Shown here piece after piece: positions 9,048 to 17,959 of a stretch of 64,000 nucleotides of DNA. Numbering within the stretch: the first letter of the stretch is position 1; each line of letters opens with the position of its first letter. Origin of the DNA: CAYIHX01 sp964363305 (lineage in GTDB: Bacteria; Bdellovibrionota; UBA1018); assembly GCA_964363305.1 (NCBI GenBank), contig CAYIHX010000009.1, positions 1-64,000 of the forward strand, read 5' to 3'. The translations under genes and the position numbers were made by a program. A model generated the notes under the pieces. The model was given only the letters and a program-made list of their open reading frames with translations, searched no databases and had not been told where the DNA came from.

Positions 9048-10328
9048 ATGAATCGCAAGCAGGACGATCTCAAATGGGCAACCGCGTTGGCCGCAGGAAT
9101 GCATCTTGCGGCGTCGGTCAGCTGGGCGGGTGAAATCGAGCTGATGAGCGTCGATGAGCTGCCGAGGATTCTGGGAGAGAAAAACCAGAATGTTCGGGGC
9201 GCACGACTTCAGGTCGATGCCGCTCAGGCCCGTACGGGATATCTCTTGCGATCCTACCTGCCGACTTTAGAAGTGATCGGGGGCGGCGAGTTTTTTCAAA
9301 CGAGCCGCTACTCCTGGCTCCTTCAGCCTTATGGCTACGCGGAGGCGCGGTGGAACTTGTTCCAGGGCGGGCGAGATTTTTTTGAAAGTAAGTCCCGAGG
9401 GGCGCAGCTTCAGGCGGCGTCTTCCCAAGCGAAAAAAGTTCAGGCCGGCGAGTTGGCGTTAGCTCGCAAGCACTATTGGGATCTGGTCCATCTCCGCGAG
9501 CAGATCCGCCTCCTGAAAGAAACCATTCAAGAGAACGATCGGCATCTTGCCGCGGCCAGTCGCCGGATTTCTCGTGGGGTAACAACCGACACCGACCGCC
9601 TGGATTTTGAGATCCAGAAGTCGCTCCTCCAAGAGGAGCTGGCGAGTGCGGAGCATGACGAGGGCCTCGAACAAGTTCAGTTGAGCGCCGTTCTAGGAAC
9701 TCCGGAAGATACGAAGATCCAGACCCCCGTTCATCTTCCACACGATCACGACGACGATCTGCAGAGTGGCCCGCCCCCCGTAGGCGACGACCAGCATGAC
9801 ATCGCATATCTGCGTTCCAACCAGGAATCCGCGCTGCAGGAGGCTCGCAAAACAGCGCTCTGGTGGGCCCCTTCCGTGGACCTGTATGGGGGCTTCTATT
9901 CGTACACGACCCGCGACCGTGATTTCCTTGAAATCACGCTCCGCAACGACCTCGTGGCTGGGGTTCGCCTGAATTGGCGCATCTTTGATGGGCTTCAATC
10001 TCAGGCCGAGGCCAATGCGGCTCATGCTCGTGCCCAGGCGCTGGAAAATCAAATGGCGCAACAAGCACGACGCACGAAGGCAGATCTCTATGTGGCCTGC
10101 GAGGAAATGAAGCACGCCCACACCTTGATCCATGAGGCGGAAACTCGCGTGCAGCAGGGGCGCACCTATTTGAGCAAAACCTTGAACGAATACGACCGAG
10201 GTGTGAAGAACTCGCCGGACGTTCTAGGAGCGAGCCAGCGCCTCTTAGGGTACCGGAAAAGATTCGCCGAGATTCGGCGCAACTATCAATCGGCCAAGAT
10301 CGAGGCACTCTCGATCCTGGGTCGTTAA
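9048..10328 (+). CDS. TolC-family outer-membrane efflux protein
   Basis: A 426-residue protein with a signal-peptide-like N-terminus. It has the TolC/CusC arrangement of two repeats, each with long amphipathic helices and beta-strand segments (for example NVRGARLQVDAAQARTGYLL and LVAGVRLNWRIFDGLQSQAE). A histidine/aspartate stretch HLPHDHDDD near residue 228 is unusual and in keeping with metal export. It starts eight bases after the preceding gene. It should form the trimeric outer-membrane duct for the RND pump upstream. Confidence 0.85.
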   Translation: MNRKQDDLKWATALAAGMHLAASVSWAGEIELMSVDELPRILGEKNQNVRGARLQVDAAQARTGYLLRSYLPTLEVIGGGEFFQTSRYSWLLQPYGYAEARWNLFQGGRDFFESKSRGAQLQAASSQAKKVQAGELALARKHYWDLVHLREQIRLLKETIQENDRHLAAASRRISRGVTTDTDRLDFEIQKSLLQEELASAEHDEGLEQVQLSAVLGTPEDTKIQTPVHLPHDHDDDLQSGPPPVGDDQHDIAYLRSNQESALQEARKTALWWAPSVDLYGGFYSYTTRDRDFLEITLRNDLVAGVRLNWRIFDGLQSQAEANAAHARAQALENQMAQQARRTKADLYVACEEMKHAHTLIHEAETRVQQGRTYLSKTLNEYDRGVKNSPDVLGASQRLLGYRKRFAEIRRNYQSAKIEALSILGR

Positions 10329-10343
10329 AATGGAGGGCACGAT

Positions 10344-11012
10344 ATGAAGTGGCAAATGATGAAGAAGTTTTTGGGATTGGCAGCGGCCTTGCTCGTCATC
10401 GCAGGTTGCAACGAAGCGGGAGTGCGGGCATTGGATGAGCAGGCTGAGCGTGAAGCTCAGAAACAGGTCGAGGCTGATAACGCGAGCCAGGAAAAAAAGG
10501 CCGCGGAGATGGAAGCCGATCTCACCTCCCGACAACATTTCTATCAGGGATTGCGCGGCACCTATGAGGGAACCTTCCGCGCCGCCGGTGAAGAAATGCG
10601 AATTCGCATTACCCTCATCCCCACCGTGTCACCGTATGCGACCGCCCGGGTGCGACGACTGGAAGAGATTGCCGCAGATCTGGTGGGCCTCAGCTTCAGC
10701 GCCCAAGTCGTGCAATGGACACCGGCGGTTCCGCTCAGTGCGGTGGGCTGCCGAGTGGAAGGCATTCGACCGGACCTAGTGCGCGGCGAGATCAACATCG
10801 CTAGTGTCGAATGCTCCAACGTCTATCTGCTGCGCTTATCGATGGGCGAGAGTTCCATGCCTGAAGAGCGGCGAGCCGGCGCACAGATCAGCGAGTCGTT
10901 GGCTCGGTCTTTAATTGGCGGTGGAATCCCGACAGCGCCCGGCTTGGAAGGCGAGATCAGGCCATCGCAGAACTCGGACACCTATTCCTTCGCCGCAGGG
11001 AGGCAGCAATGA
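10344..11012 (+). CDS. Lipoprotein of unknown function
   Basis: A 222-residue protein with a lipobox VIAGC (Cys at about residue 22) at the end of an N-terminal hydrophobic segment, so it is a predicted lipoprotein. A charged, helix-forming stretch of about 50 residues follows (EQAEREAQKQVEADNASQEK), then a domain containing GTYEGTFRAAGEEMRIRITL. No named family is recognised. Its stop overlaps the start of the second TolC-like gene. It may be an accessory subunit of that channel. Confidence 0.7.
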   Translation: MKWQMMKKFLGLAAALLVIAGCNEAGVRALDEQAEREAQKQVEADNASQEKKAAEMEADLTSRQHFYQGLRGTYEGTFRAAGEEMRIRITLIPTVSPYATARVRRLEEIAADLVGLSFSAQVVQWTPAVPLSAVGCRVEGIRPDLVRGEINIASVECSNVYLLRLSMGESSMPEERRAGAQISESLARSLIGGGIPTAPGLEGEIRPSQNSDTYSFAAGRQQ

Positions 11013-12313
11013 AGCGACTCATTCTAGTCTTGGGGATTGTCGCGTTATTGCCCGTGGGGTTTCCCGCCGAGGCTTACGCTCGCACCGAGAAGATCACGCT
11101 CAAACAGTTAACCCAGAAAATCAGTAAAGAAAACCTCACGGTCTACTCGAACGCTTTGCGAGTTTACCAGGCACGTGAAGCCATTCAGGTTGCCCGGGGT
11201 AACCTGCTTCCCAAGCTGAATTTGTGGCGCTTGGTCGGGAGCATCGTCGACATCGTTATGGGGAATTACGCTTCGGCGTTTGGGCTCATTCAAGATTTGG
11301 CGCCTTTTTTGGTGCCGGCCAATTGGTTCCGCCTTCAGGAACAAAAGCTGCTCTATATGGCGGAACAGGAGGGATATCGGGCGCTCTGGGCCAATGAGAT
11401 GATGACGGCTCGCGGTCTCTATCACCATGTGCTTCTGGACCGATCGATCGCTCAAAAGATCACCGAGGCGCAGGTCTTTCTGAATCAAGCTCTCATCATG
11501 GTTCGTAACCGCGAGACCTTGGGCGGACTTCCTCCGGGAACCTCGCGTGAGCTCGAGGTGCGCTCTTTGGCGCTGCTCGAAGACCAGAGGTCGTTGGAAG
11601 TGCTCTTGAATGAGGAGCAAAGCACGCTCACGTACTTGATGGGGATGCCGGTGGCCACGGAGCTGGAACTCGACCCTATGGAGATTCCCGACCTCTCGAC
11701 ATTGGAACCCCTGAACTACGCGGACTTTGAGTATCGGACGGTCTCGTCTTCACCGGAGGTGCGGCAGTTTGACTTCTTCGTGGCGGCCGCGGCCTATGTT
11801 CGGCGGGAAGCTATTTACTCATTCTTGGGAACCACCGGCATGAGCCGTGGGGTGGGCGGTGGGATTTTCGATGGCTTACCGATTCAAGATGGTCTGGGCT
11901 TCGGGACCGCGGCATCCATGCGCATCGTGAGCGCACAAGCCTCGATCCTGCGTGCTCAGCAGCAGGGCGTAAAAGAGACGCTGAAGCGCCATCTCAACCT
12001 GATGATCCAGAGCTACAACATGGATCTGGAAAACTACTCCAATCTGAGGCGGCGGGTGGAGCTGACCAAACTCACTGAAGCGCAACATTTACGCAATCTG
12101 CGGTTGGGGCAAGAAGTGAACATTCTCAGCCTGGTCGAGGCGTCTCGGAATCGGATTCAGGCCGAAACCGCGTTTTTGGGTATTCAGTACCGCTTCCTGT
12201 CGAACGAAGACAGACTCGCCCGTCTGATTTTCCACGGCGAGTATACTTTGCGCCCCGCCTACACTGAGGCCCTTGAGCGCGATCGCCGTCCTGGGGAAGG
12301 AGAACTGTTGTGA
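11009..12313 (+). CDS. Second TolC-like outer-membrane protein
   Basis: A 434-residue exported protein (signal peptide to about residue 25, AEAYA) with extended amphipathic helices and the repeated pattern of TolC-like proteins, such as SNALRVYQAREAIQVARGNL and the later LGQEVNILSLVEASRNRIQA. It is clearly different in sequence from the TolC-like gene at 9048. It overlaps the lipoprotein genes on both sides. Two TolC-like genes and two lipoproteins with one inner-membrane pump is an unusual ratio; the second set may serve a pump encoded elsewhere. Confidence 0.75.
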   Translation: MKRLILVLGIVALLPVGFPAEAYARTEKITLKQLTQKISKENLTVYSNALRVYQAREAIQVARGNLLPKLNLWRLVGSIVDIVMGNYASAFGLIQDLAPFLVPANWFRLQEQKLLYMAEQEGYRALWANEMMTARGLYHHVLLDRSIAQKITEAQVFLNQALIMVRNRETLGGLPPGTSRELEVRSLALLEDQRSLEVLLNEEQSTLTYLMGMPVATELELDPMEIPDLSTLEPLNYADFEYRTVSSSPEVRQFDFFVAAAAYVRREAIYSFLGTTGMSRGVGGGIFDGLPIQDGLGFGTAASMRIVSAQASILRAQQQGVKETLKRHLNLMIQSYNMDLENYSNLRRRVELTKLTEAQHLRNLRLGQEVNILSLVEASRNRIQAETAFLGIQYRFLSNEDRLARLIFHGEYTLRPAYTEALERDRRPGEGELL

Positions 12314-12780
12314 AAAAATCCGATCTTACACTATTGGCCGTGGCCTTACTTGCGCTCAACGGCTGTCGGGATTCTGATGTGCTCCACCGAATCACCCAGA
12401 TTCAGGAACTCAAAGCCAAGGCTCTGGCGGAGGTGTCGCATACGCCTTACCAAACCAAGCAGCACGAAGCGTTCGCGGCCTACTACTCGGCCATCATGGC
12501 AGAGGGCGTGGCGATCCTAGAAGAGGCAAACTGGCGGCTTTCGCTCCTGAATGCCTGGGTAAACGAAGGGGAGCTTCCCGAGATGTGCCGTGATCTTTTT
12601 GTCGATCGCGATACCTATCGAACCCTCATTCGCAACTGTACCCGCAACCGCTTCTTCTTGTGTGCGGACGAAGTACAGACCTATGACGAGGCGTTGAAGG
12701 CGGTCTTAGCCAAGCTCACACCCGAGAATCGACGAAAGCTTGAGGCCACGCCCGAGTGTGCCCGGAGCCTGGAGCGGTGA
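12310..12780 (+). CDS. Small lipoprotein, last gene of the export operon
   Basis: A 156-residue protein with lipobox ALNGC (Cys at about residue 19), so a predicted lipoprotein. The rest is mostly helical, with four further cysteines (MCRDLF, NCTRN, LCADE, ECARS) that could pair in the periplasm. No family is recognised. It overlaps the second TolC-like gene by four bases, and its end is followed by a terminator at about 12890-12930. Confidence 0.7.
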   Translation: MKKSDLTLLAVALLALNGCRDSDVLHRITQIQELKAKALAEVSHTPYQTKQHEAFAAYYSAIMAEGVAILEEANWRLSLLNAWVNEGELPEMCRDLFVDRDTYRTLIRNCTRNRFFLCADEVQTYDEALKAVLAKLTPENRRKLEATPECARSLER

Positions 12781-12883
12781 CGCAGTTCTGGATCAAGGTC
12801 GGCGTGTCGGCCTTGATGATTGCGGGTATTTCGGAGCTGGGAAAGCGGGTTCCCTTTTTTCTGTCCACAGGCTGACAGAGGTG

Positions 12884-12930
12884 GAAAAAGAAAAAGGGCC
12901 GAGCAGCCCTTCAGTCGCTCGGCCCCTTCT
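12884..12930. terminator. Bidirectional Rho-independent terminator
   Basis: A nine-base-pair perfect stem GGGCCGAGC/GCTCGGCCC (12896-12904 with 12917-12925) closes a 12-base loop. On the plus strand it is followed by CTTCTTTCTC. On the minus strand the tail reads TTTTTCTTTTTC, which is much stronger. It can end the export operon from the left and the gltX/tRNA-Gln transcript from the right. Confidence 0.8.
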
Positions 12931-12974
12931 TTCTCAAAGCCTTCTCCATATTTTGGTTCGAACACTTTGCCAAA

Positions 12975-13048
12975 TGGCTGGGGAACCAGGATTCGAACCT
13001 AGATAGCCAGAGTCAGAGTCTGGAGTCCTACCATTGGACGATTCCCCA
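12975..13048 (-). tRNA. tRNA-Gln (anticodon CTG)
   Basis: Read on the minus strand, the sequence folds into a full cloverleaf: acceptor stem TGGGGAA/TTCCCCA, D-stem GTCC/GGAC, anticodon stem CCAGA/TCTGG with loop CTCTGAC (anticodon CTG, reading CAG), and a TTCGAAT T-loop. The discriminator base is G and the 3' CCA is encoded. It lies about 105 bases downstream of gltX on the same strand and upstream of a strong terminator, so co-transcription with gltX is likely. Confidence 0.95.
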
Positions 13049-13152
13049 TCAATTTAGATAAATACCGAAGCTCGGATATAGCCGAACAGCCCGCACCAGG
13101 CAAGGGCAGCGTACCAGTGCCTGGCCCCCGAAAGAAATTCCGGCCCGCCCGG

Positions 13153-14655
13153 TTAGAGCGTCTCCACCTGCGCCAGACGTGGCCCGATGACATCCCAAGG
13201 CAAGAGCGAGAGCAGCTCAAAGAGCCCGGCGCTGACCAAACGTCCCGTGACCGTCAGACGCATCGGCTGGGCCAAATCCCCAAGCTTAACTCCATGCTGC
13301 TCCCCAATGGAACGCAGGTACTGATCGATGTCAGGCGCCGTGAGACCTAGATCATGGAGCGACAGCTGCTGACCCCAAGCAGCGTCTTCCTGGGCCCGAC
13401 TTTTGGGGGGCACCGCCTGAATCTTCTCGTCCCACTCGCGATGCGCGCGCTTGACGGCCGCGATCACCGCGAGCTTCAGGCTGGGGTCCTTGTTCCACTT
13501 CAAACCCGTCACATCGACCGCTACTGTGCCCGGCGAACAGAGCGGAACCAGCTGCTCCACCAACTCCTTCAGCGTTTTCACCTTCGGCTGAACCAGCGCG
13601 ACGAGCTGCTCGCCGAGCGACGTCCGCAACCGATCGAGGCTGCCGGGCACGGCAAAATGATCCGCGAAGTCCTCGGCGACAATGCCCGCCAGCCGCGCGG
13701 GCAAAGCCTTGCGCATGTGTTCGCCATTCAACCAGAGCAGCTTCTCCGGGTTAAAGACTCCTGAAGCCCGCTGCACATGATCGAATTCAAAGTGGTGGAT
13801 CATCTCCTCGCTCGAGAACACTTCTTGATCACCATGCGACCAGCCCAGGCGCACAAGAAAATTCAGCATCGCTTCAGGCAAGAAACCATCACCCCGATAC
13901 ACATTGGCCGAGAGCGCGCCATGGCGCTTCGAGAGCTTCTTCTTGTCGGCGCCGAGAATCATCGGCAAGTGCGCGAAATCCGGCTGCGGGTAATTCAAAA
14001 AACGGTAGAGATGAAGCTGCTTGGGCGTATTGTTGATATGATCGTCGCCCCGGATGATGTGGCTCATCTGCCCCTCCGCATCGTCGATCACGACAGAGAG
14101 ATTGTAGGTCGGCGCCCCATTGGTGCGAATCAACACGAAGTCGTCGAGCTCTTCGTTCTGCACCCGAATGGTTCCCCGAATCAGGTCGTGGAATTCAACG
14201 AATCCATCCTCAGGCAACTTCGCCCGAATGCCAAAGGTTCCCGAAGCGGGGTTCTTTTTATCGCGACAGGTACCGTCGTACTTCGGCTTCTTGCCCGCAG
14301 CCGTGAGGCGTTCGCGCATCCGATCGACATCTGCCTCGGTGCAAGTGCATCGGTAGGCCTGGCCCTTGGAAATCATTCCTTCCACCACCGCGCGGTACTT
14401 TTCCATCCGCTGGCTCTGGAAAATCACGTCCTCATCCCACGTGAGGCCCAGCCATTTGAGCGACGCGAAAATATCGTCGGTGTATCTCTTTTCGCTGCGT
14501 TCGGTATCCGTATCCTCAATGCGGAGGAGGAATTTACCGCCATGATGCCGGGCATAGAGCCAATTGAAGAGCGCCGCCCGAACCCCCCCAATATGCAAAA
14601 AACCCGTCGGAGAGGGAGCAAAACGAACTCGAACCGGACGTGCAACGTGCGACAT
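13153..14655 (-). CDS. gltX: Glutamyl-tRNA synthetase
   Basis: A class Ic aminoacyl-tRNA synthetase that charges tRNA-Glu. In organisms that use GatCAB it also charges tRNA-Gln with glutamate. The 500-residue protein has the HIGH-type motif HIGG (residues 21-24), a KMSKS-type motif KKLSKR (about 239-244), and the zinc-site elements CTC (103-105) and YDGTC (126-130). ATG 14655 is preferred to GTG 14661 because the conserved RVRFAPSPTG begins a few residues later and AGGA lies upstream. The tRNA immediately downstream is tRNA-Gln, not tRNA-Glu, which fits a non-discriminating enzyme. No glnS or gat gene is in the window to settle this. Confidence 0.96.
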   Translation of the reverse strand: MSHVARPVRVRFAPSPTGFLHIGGVRAALFNWLYARHHGGKFLLRIEDTDTERSEKRYTDDIFASLKWLGLTWDEDVIFQSQRMEKYRAVVEGMISKGQAYRCTCTEADVDRMRERLTAAGKKPKYDGTCRDKKNPASGTFGIRAKLPEDGFVEFHDLIRGTIRVQNEELDDFVLIRTNGAPTYNLSVVIDDAEGQMSHIIRGDDHINNTPKQLHLYRFLNYPQPDFAHLPMILGADKKKLSKRHGALSANVYRGDGFLPEAMLNFLVRLGWSHGDQEVFSSEEMIHHFEFDHVQRASGVFNPEKLLWLNGEHMRKALPARLAGIVAEDFADHFAVPGSLDRLRTSLGEQLVALVQPKVKTLKELVEQLVPLCSPGTVAVDVTGLKWNKDPSLKLAVIAAVKRAHREWDEKIQAVPPKSRAQEDAAWGQQLSLHDLGLTAPDIDQYLRSIGEQHGVKLGDLAQPMRLTVTGRLVSAGLFELLSLLPWDVIGPRLAQVETL

Positions 14656-14682
14656 GGCCACGATCCTACCGTAGAAGCTCAG

Positions 14683-15501
14683 CTACCGAAAGGATGATGC
14701 TTGGCTCTGACCGACCCGGTCAGAGCCTTGCTCCCCCAGGAAGGCGTCCAAGTAGCTTCGAAGGGCACGCCGATCCCTCGAAGTCAAAGAGGGCACGCCT
14801 CGAACTTCCGGATGAGGGGAATCAGAGCCCCCTTTATTTCGATCCACCCGCGCAATTTCGCTGACGGCAGGCCCCTGCCCCGCGGCATGACAGGCGAGGC
14901 AGTTCTGCACAAAAAGCCTCTCGCCACGCATCGCAGCCGGATCGGTTCGGCGCTTCAGAAAAACGCTTCCATAGAGTTCGCGGTAGTTGGCGAACTCGAT
15001 CCGCTCCAGCCCGCTGACGAAGAAGCTTTCGAGGGGGACACCTTCCAGCTGAATCTTTTTGTTCGAAGACCACGGCACGATGGTGGCAAGCGGCCCGGTG
15101 GCCGCATCCAGAGGACTCCCCTCTTTGCGGGCGGCGACGAGGATGGGGTACTTCACCACGAAAGCACGCGGCAACAGCGCTCGCACACCGCCTCGACCAT
15201 GAAGAACCACGAGATCGACCTGGGCTCGACGTGCAGCCGGAAGCTTCTTCATCCCTTCTTCGACGATCAGCGAGAGAGCCGGACCTTGCCACGACGACAC
15301 CGCAGAGGTCTGCGGCGCCGGTTCCTTCGCCCGAGATTGTTTCATTCCGGCGAGATCCTGCAACGTCAGACGCACCAAGGGCAGCACCTCCTGACCACTT
15401 CGCCACTCGATGAGCAAGTCGCCTGACAGATCTCCAAACACCGCGCCGGGCATCGAGAGAAGCAAACAAGGGAACAATAGAAACGGAATTTTTTTAAGCA
15501 T
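14683..15501 (-). CDS. Exported c-type haem protein
   Basis: A 272-residue protein with a signal peptide at residues 1-23 (MLKKIPFLLFPCLLLSMPGA). The C-terminal part carries a single haem-attachment motif CLACH (about residue 202) in a short cytochrome-c-like domain. The first 170 residues resemble the periplasmic sulfite-oxidase-like fold loosely (FVVKYPILVAA, LATIVPWSSNK), but I would not name the family. ATG 15501 is chosen because it begins the signal peptide and overlaps the stop of the upstream gene by eight bases. A methionine sixth ligand is not obvious. It probably acts in periplasmic electron transfer. Confidence 0.7.
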   Translation of the reverse strand: MLKKIPFLLFPCLLLSMPGAVFGDLSGDLLIEWRSGQEVLPLVRLTLQDLAGMKQSRAKEPAPQTSAVSSWQGPALSLIVEEGMKKLPAARRAQVDLVVLHGRGGVRALLPRAFVVKYPILVAARKEGSPLDAATGPLATIVPWSSNKKIQLEGVPLESFFVSGLERIEFANYRELYGSVFLKRRTDPAAMRGERLFVQNCLACHAAGQGPAVSEIARVDRNKGGSDSPHPEVRGVPSLTSRDRRALRSYLDAFLGEQGSDRVGQSQASSFR

Positions 15502-17620
15502 CGACCTCTGGAGCCTTCTTGCCGCTCGAACTGCGTTTAACCCAGGCCTGGCGCACCGCTCGAACCCCGGTCTGTACGGACTCTTCAACGCGCTCACGCG
15601 TCGTCTTTTCCACTGGCATCGTCAAAGCCACCCTCACTTCTCCCAAGGCGCCAAATCCCTGGGCGAGTTCCAGGTAATCGTCGATCGGGTGCATCGAAAC
15701 CTCGCCCAGGATCAAGAGGCGATCAGCCGATTTTTGGATCAGCGGATAGCTCGGGTGATCGGCACCATTAGGAACCACCAGGAACACCACATCATACTCA
15801 AATTTGAGATCCGAAAGATGCGTACTGAGATAGCCATAGACGTCAATATCGGGGAGCTGAATGAGTTTTTCAAACGGACTGAGCGTTTTTTCGACCGGTG
15901 CCGTTCCTTCGGTTTTGTCGCCCGCCAGATGAACAATGACGGAACGCTTTCGATGCCGCGCCAGGTAACCGGTCATCTTCAACACCGGCGCGAAACCCAC
16001 CTCGGGATTCGGCATCGTCACGAGCACCACCTGCGCATCCACCTCAACGGAGGTGAGCTTATCCAGCAGGCCCATCTGCGCGAGTACCACCGCGTGCGTG
16101 GCCAGACGGCCGTTCAGACAGCCGACGTAGCGCAAGCCATGAGCGGCAAGCAACCGCGCGTCGTGCACCTTCGGCTTCACTAGCTCACCCAGAATGAGGA
16201 TGCTCATCCAAAGCAAAGCCCCCACTAGCCCCGCGAACAGAATCCGCATTCCACCCCGCGCGTTGACCGGGGCCAGCTCTAACTGAGGGGGGTTCAGCTC
16301 GCGCAGAGATCCTTCCTCTCCGGCACCTCGAACCTTCGTCAGCTGAAGGCGGCGACTCAGTTCCTCGAGCAGCTCCCCGGCGAGCTTCACCTCGCGGGTC
16401 AAGCTCTGCAGCTTCAAGGTATTGGCGCTCAAATTCCGAATCTCTGGCCCGACTTCTCTCAGGCTCGTCTCATTCGCCTGAAGCTCCGCCTGCCCTGACT
16501 TGATCTCAGCCTGCGCCTGCGCCAAAAGCTGCGCAATCCCCTCCGGGCGAGCCATCATGGCCATCTCCTCAGGAGTGGCGCTGCTCATCCGCGCGCGGGC
16601 ATCGGCGAGAAGGCCGCGCATCATAGCGACGCGCTCGTCCAGCTCGAGGGCTGCGGGAGAGGTGGCTGGATAACCTTCCTTCTGAAGCCGAGCCTTCTGG
16701 AAGTCGAGAGAGCCGATCTCATTCTGAAGGGCCCCGATCATCTCCACCGTCGTCGATTCGCCGCCATCACCCTTCATCATGAGCTGGCGATAAGTATCAA
16801 GAAGCGAAACACGAGCCGATATCCTCGCCTGAATCTCACGATGCCTCTGGGCCAGCAGATTGTACTCACTGAGAAGCGATGAATTGTCTCCCGTCGGATT
16901 CAGTCCGGGATGATGGGACAGAAAATCCTTCAAGTTCGACTCGAGGCCGTTCAGATGTCGACGGCTTTCTTCAAGCTGAGTGTTAAAAAAACCGATCGAA
17001 TGTTCGATCTCGGAACGATTCATGGCGTCCGTCGCGGAAATAAAAGCGCGGACCACATAGCTGTTGATATGGAAGGCCGTGCTCGGCTCGAGGGCCAGCA
17101 CCCGAATCTGCACGGTGAGATCATCGAAATTCGGCTCGAGCTCGATCATGCGCCCCACGAGGACGCCCAGATCATCCAGTTCGACGGAGGTTGAATCGAT
17201 GCGGTCAAAATTCACGGACGCGAGCTTCAGGCGGCTCAAAGCATAGGTAAACCTCAGGCGCCGACCCACCCCCCAAGACAGGACGAGACGGTCCCGATTC
17301 GGAGCGTCGCGCAGCTCTTGTGCGAGCGCGTTCAGAAAACGCTTACTCCGGAGGACTGCGAGAGCGCTATTCACCAGACCCCGCTCGCTCGATGTGTCAG
17401 CCATCACCAGCGCTCGACTGTCGATCGCCTTCCCCACCCGAAAGCTACCGACCTGTACGGTCGAGACCGACTGGTACTGCGGCACTGAAAAAAGAGAAAT
17501 CAGCCCGCCCACGGCGAGTCCCAAAATGGCCGCCAGCAACACCTGGCGCCAACGAGTAGCAATCAAAGTCCATAACTCCCTTGGACTCGTCATTTCGAGT
17601 TGCGGCAAACTTGGCGCCAT
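15494..17620 (-). CDS. Wzz/GumC-like chain-length protein with degenerate kinase domain
   Basis: A 708-residue inner-membrane protein of the polysaccharide co-polymerase type. The first membrane helix is at about 24-44 (VLLAAILGLAVGGLISLF), followed by a Wzz domain, a long coiled-coil periplasmic part and a second helix at about 457-477. The cytoplasmic end has the outline of a bacterial tyrosine-kinase domain (VVLVTMPNPEVGFAPVLK, then VIVHLAGD and YDVVFLVVP). The Walker A lysine and serine are missing, and no tyrosine cluster ends the protein. It should therefore steer polysaccharide length or export without kinase activity. ATG 17620 is preferred over ATG 17650 because GAGGGGGG lies upstream. 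No glycosyltransferase or Wza gene is adjacent. Confidence 0.8.
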   Translation of the reverse strand: MAPSLPQLEMTSPRELWTLIATRWRQVLLAAILGLAVGGLISLFSVPQYQSVSTVQVGSFRVGKAIDSRALVMADTSSERGLVNSALAVLRSKRFLNALAQELRDAPNRDRLVLSWGVGRRLRFTYALSRLKLASVNFDRIDSTSVELDDLGVLVGRMIELEPNFDDLTVQIRVLALEPSTAFHINSYVVRAFISATDAMNRSEIEHSIGFFNTQLEESRRHLNGLESNLKDFLSHHPGLNPTGDNSSLLSEYNLLAQRHREIQARISARVSLLDTYRQLMMKGDGGESTTVEMIGALQNEIGSLDFQKARLQKEGYPATSPAALELDERVAMMRGLLADARARMSSATPEEMAMMARPEGIAQLLAQAQAEIKSGQAELQANETSLREVGPEIRNLSANTLKLQSLTREVKLAGELLEELSRRLQLTKVRGAGEEGSLRELNPPQLELAPVNARGGMRILFAGLVGALLWMSILILGELVKPKVHDARLLAAHGLRYVGCLNGRLATHAVVLAQMGLLDKLTSVEVDAQVVLVTMPNPEVGFAPVLKMTGYLARHRKRSVIVHLAGDKTEGTAPVEKTLSPFEKLIQLPDIDVYGYLSTHLSDLKFEYDVVFLVVPNGADHPSYPLIQKSADRLLILGEVSMHPIDDYLELAQGFGALGEVRVALTMPVEKTTRERVEESVQTGVRAVRQAWVKRSSSGKKAPEVDA

Positions 17621-17654
17621 CCTGGCCCCCCTCTTCTCTCTATGGTGCATTATG

Positions 17655-17930
17655 TCTGATCAAGCGAACTTATTGAAGGCATAATGAAAAATAAGGGTCT
17701 CCAACGCCTGAGATACCTCGGCATTTCGTGCCGGGTTTACCGGCACTCCCGGTCGAGCATCGAGCACGCCGCATATCTGACTATTTTAGTCTAGATTAAT
17801 GACGGTCACCTTGTTCCTAAAAATCCCCCTTCTTTTCACTAGATCAACTTAATGAGTTTACATCAATCCTCTCTTGCCGCCCGTGTCCCCTACATGGTAT
17901 CCCTCCGCCATCTCACGAGGTTGCGACCGA
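17655..17930. other. Divergent intergenic region and leader of the rimP operon
   Basis: About 320 bases separate the Wzz-like gene from rimP. No protein gene is visible. The region includes small inverted repeats (for example GTGCCGG/CCGGCAC at about 17730-17747) and ends in a terminator-like hairpin just before rimP. It must hold promoters in both directions and may encode a regulatory leader RNA for the nusA operon, as is known in other bacteria. Confidence 0.4.
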
Positions 17931-17959
17931 GCGGGCAGCGGCAGGCCCGCTTTTTTTTT
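17931..17959 (+). terminator. Terminator hairpin (possible attenuator) before rimP
   Basis: A GCGGGC/GCCCGC stem (17931-17936 with 17945-17950) with an eight-base loop is followed directly by nine thymines. It stands only 17 bases before the rimP ATG, and no plus-strand gene precedes it. It is therefore best explained as an attenuator in the leader or as the end of a small RNA. NusA-dependent attenuation of this operon is known in E. coli; its use here is inference. Confidence 0.65.

Noticed and set aside
9118..9807. Minus-strand frame of 229 codons opposite the first TolC-like gene
   Set aside because: It is arginine- and serine-rich shadow sequence; the opposite strand is clearly coding.
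12740..13006. Plus-strand frames running from the last lipoprotein gene into the tRNA
   Set aside because: They cross a terminator and the tRNA-Gln gene and have no family features.
13777..14697. Plus-strand frame of 306 codons opposite gltX
   Set aside because: It is a shadow of gltX, which has all its motifs on the minus strand.
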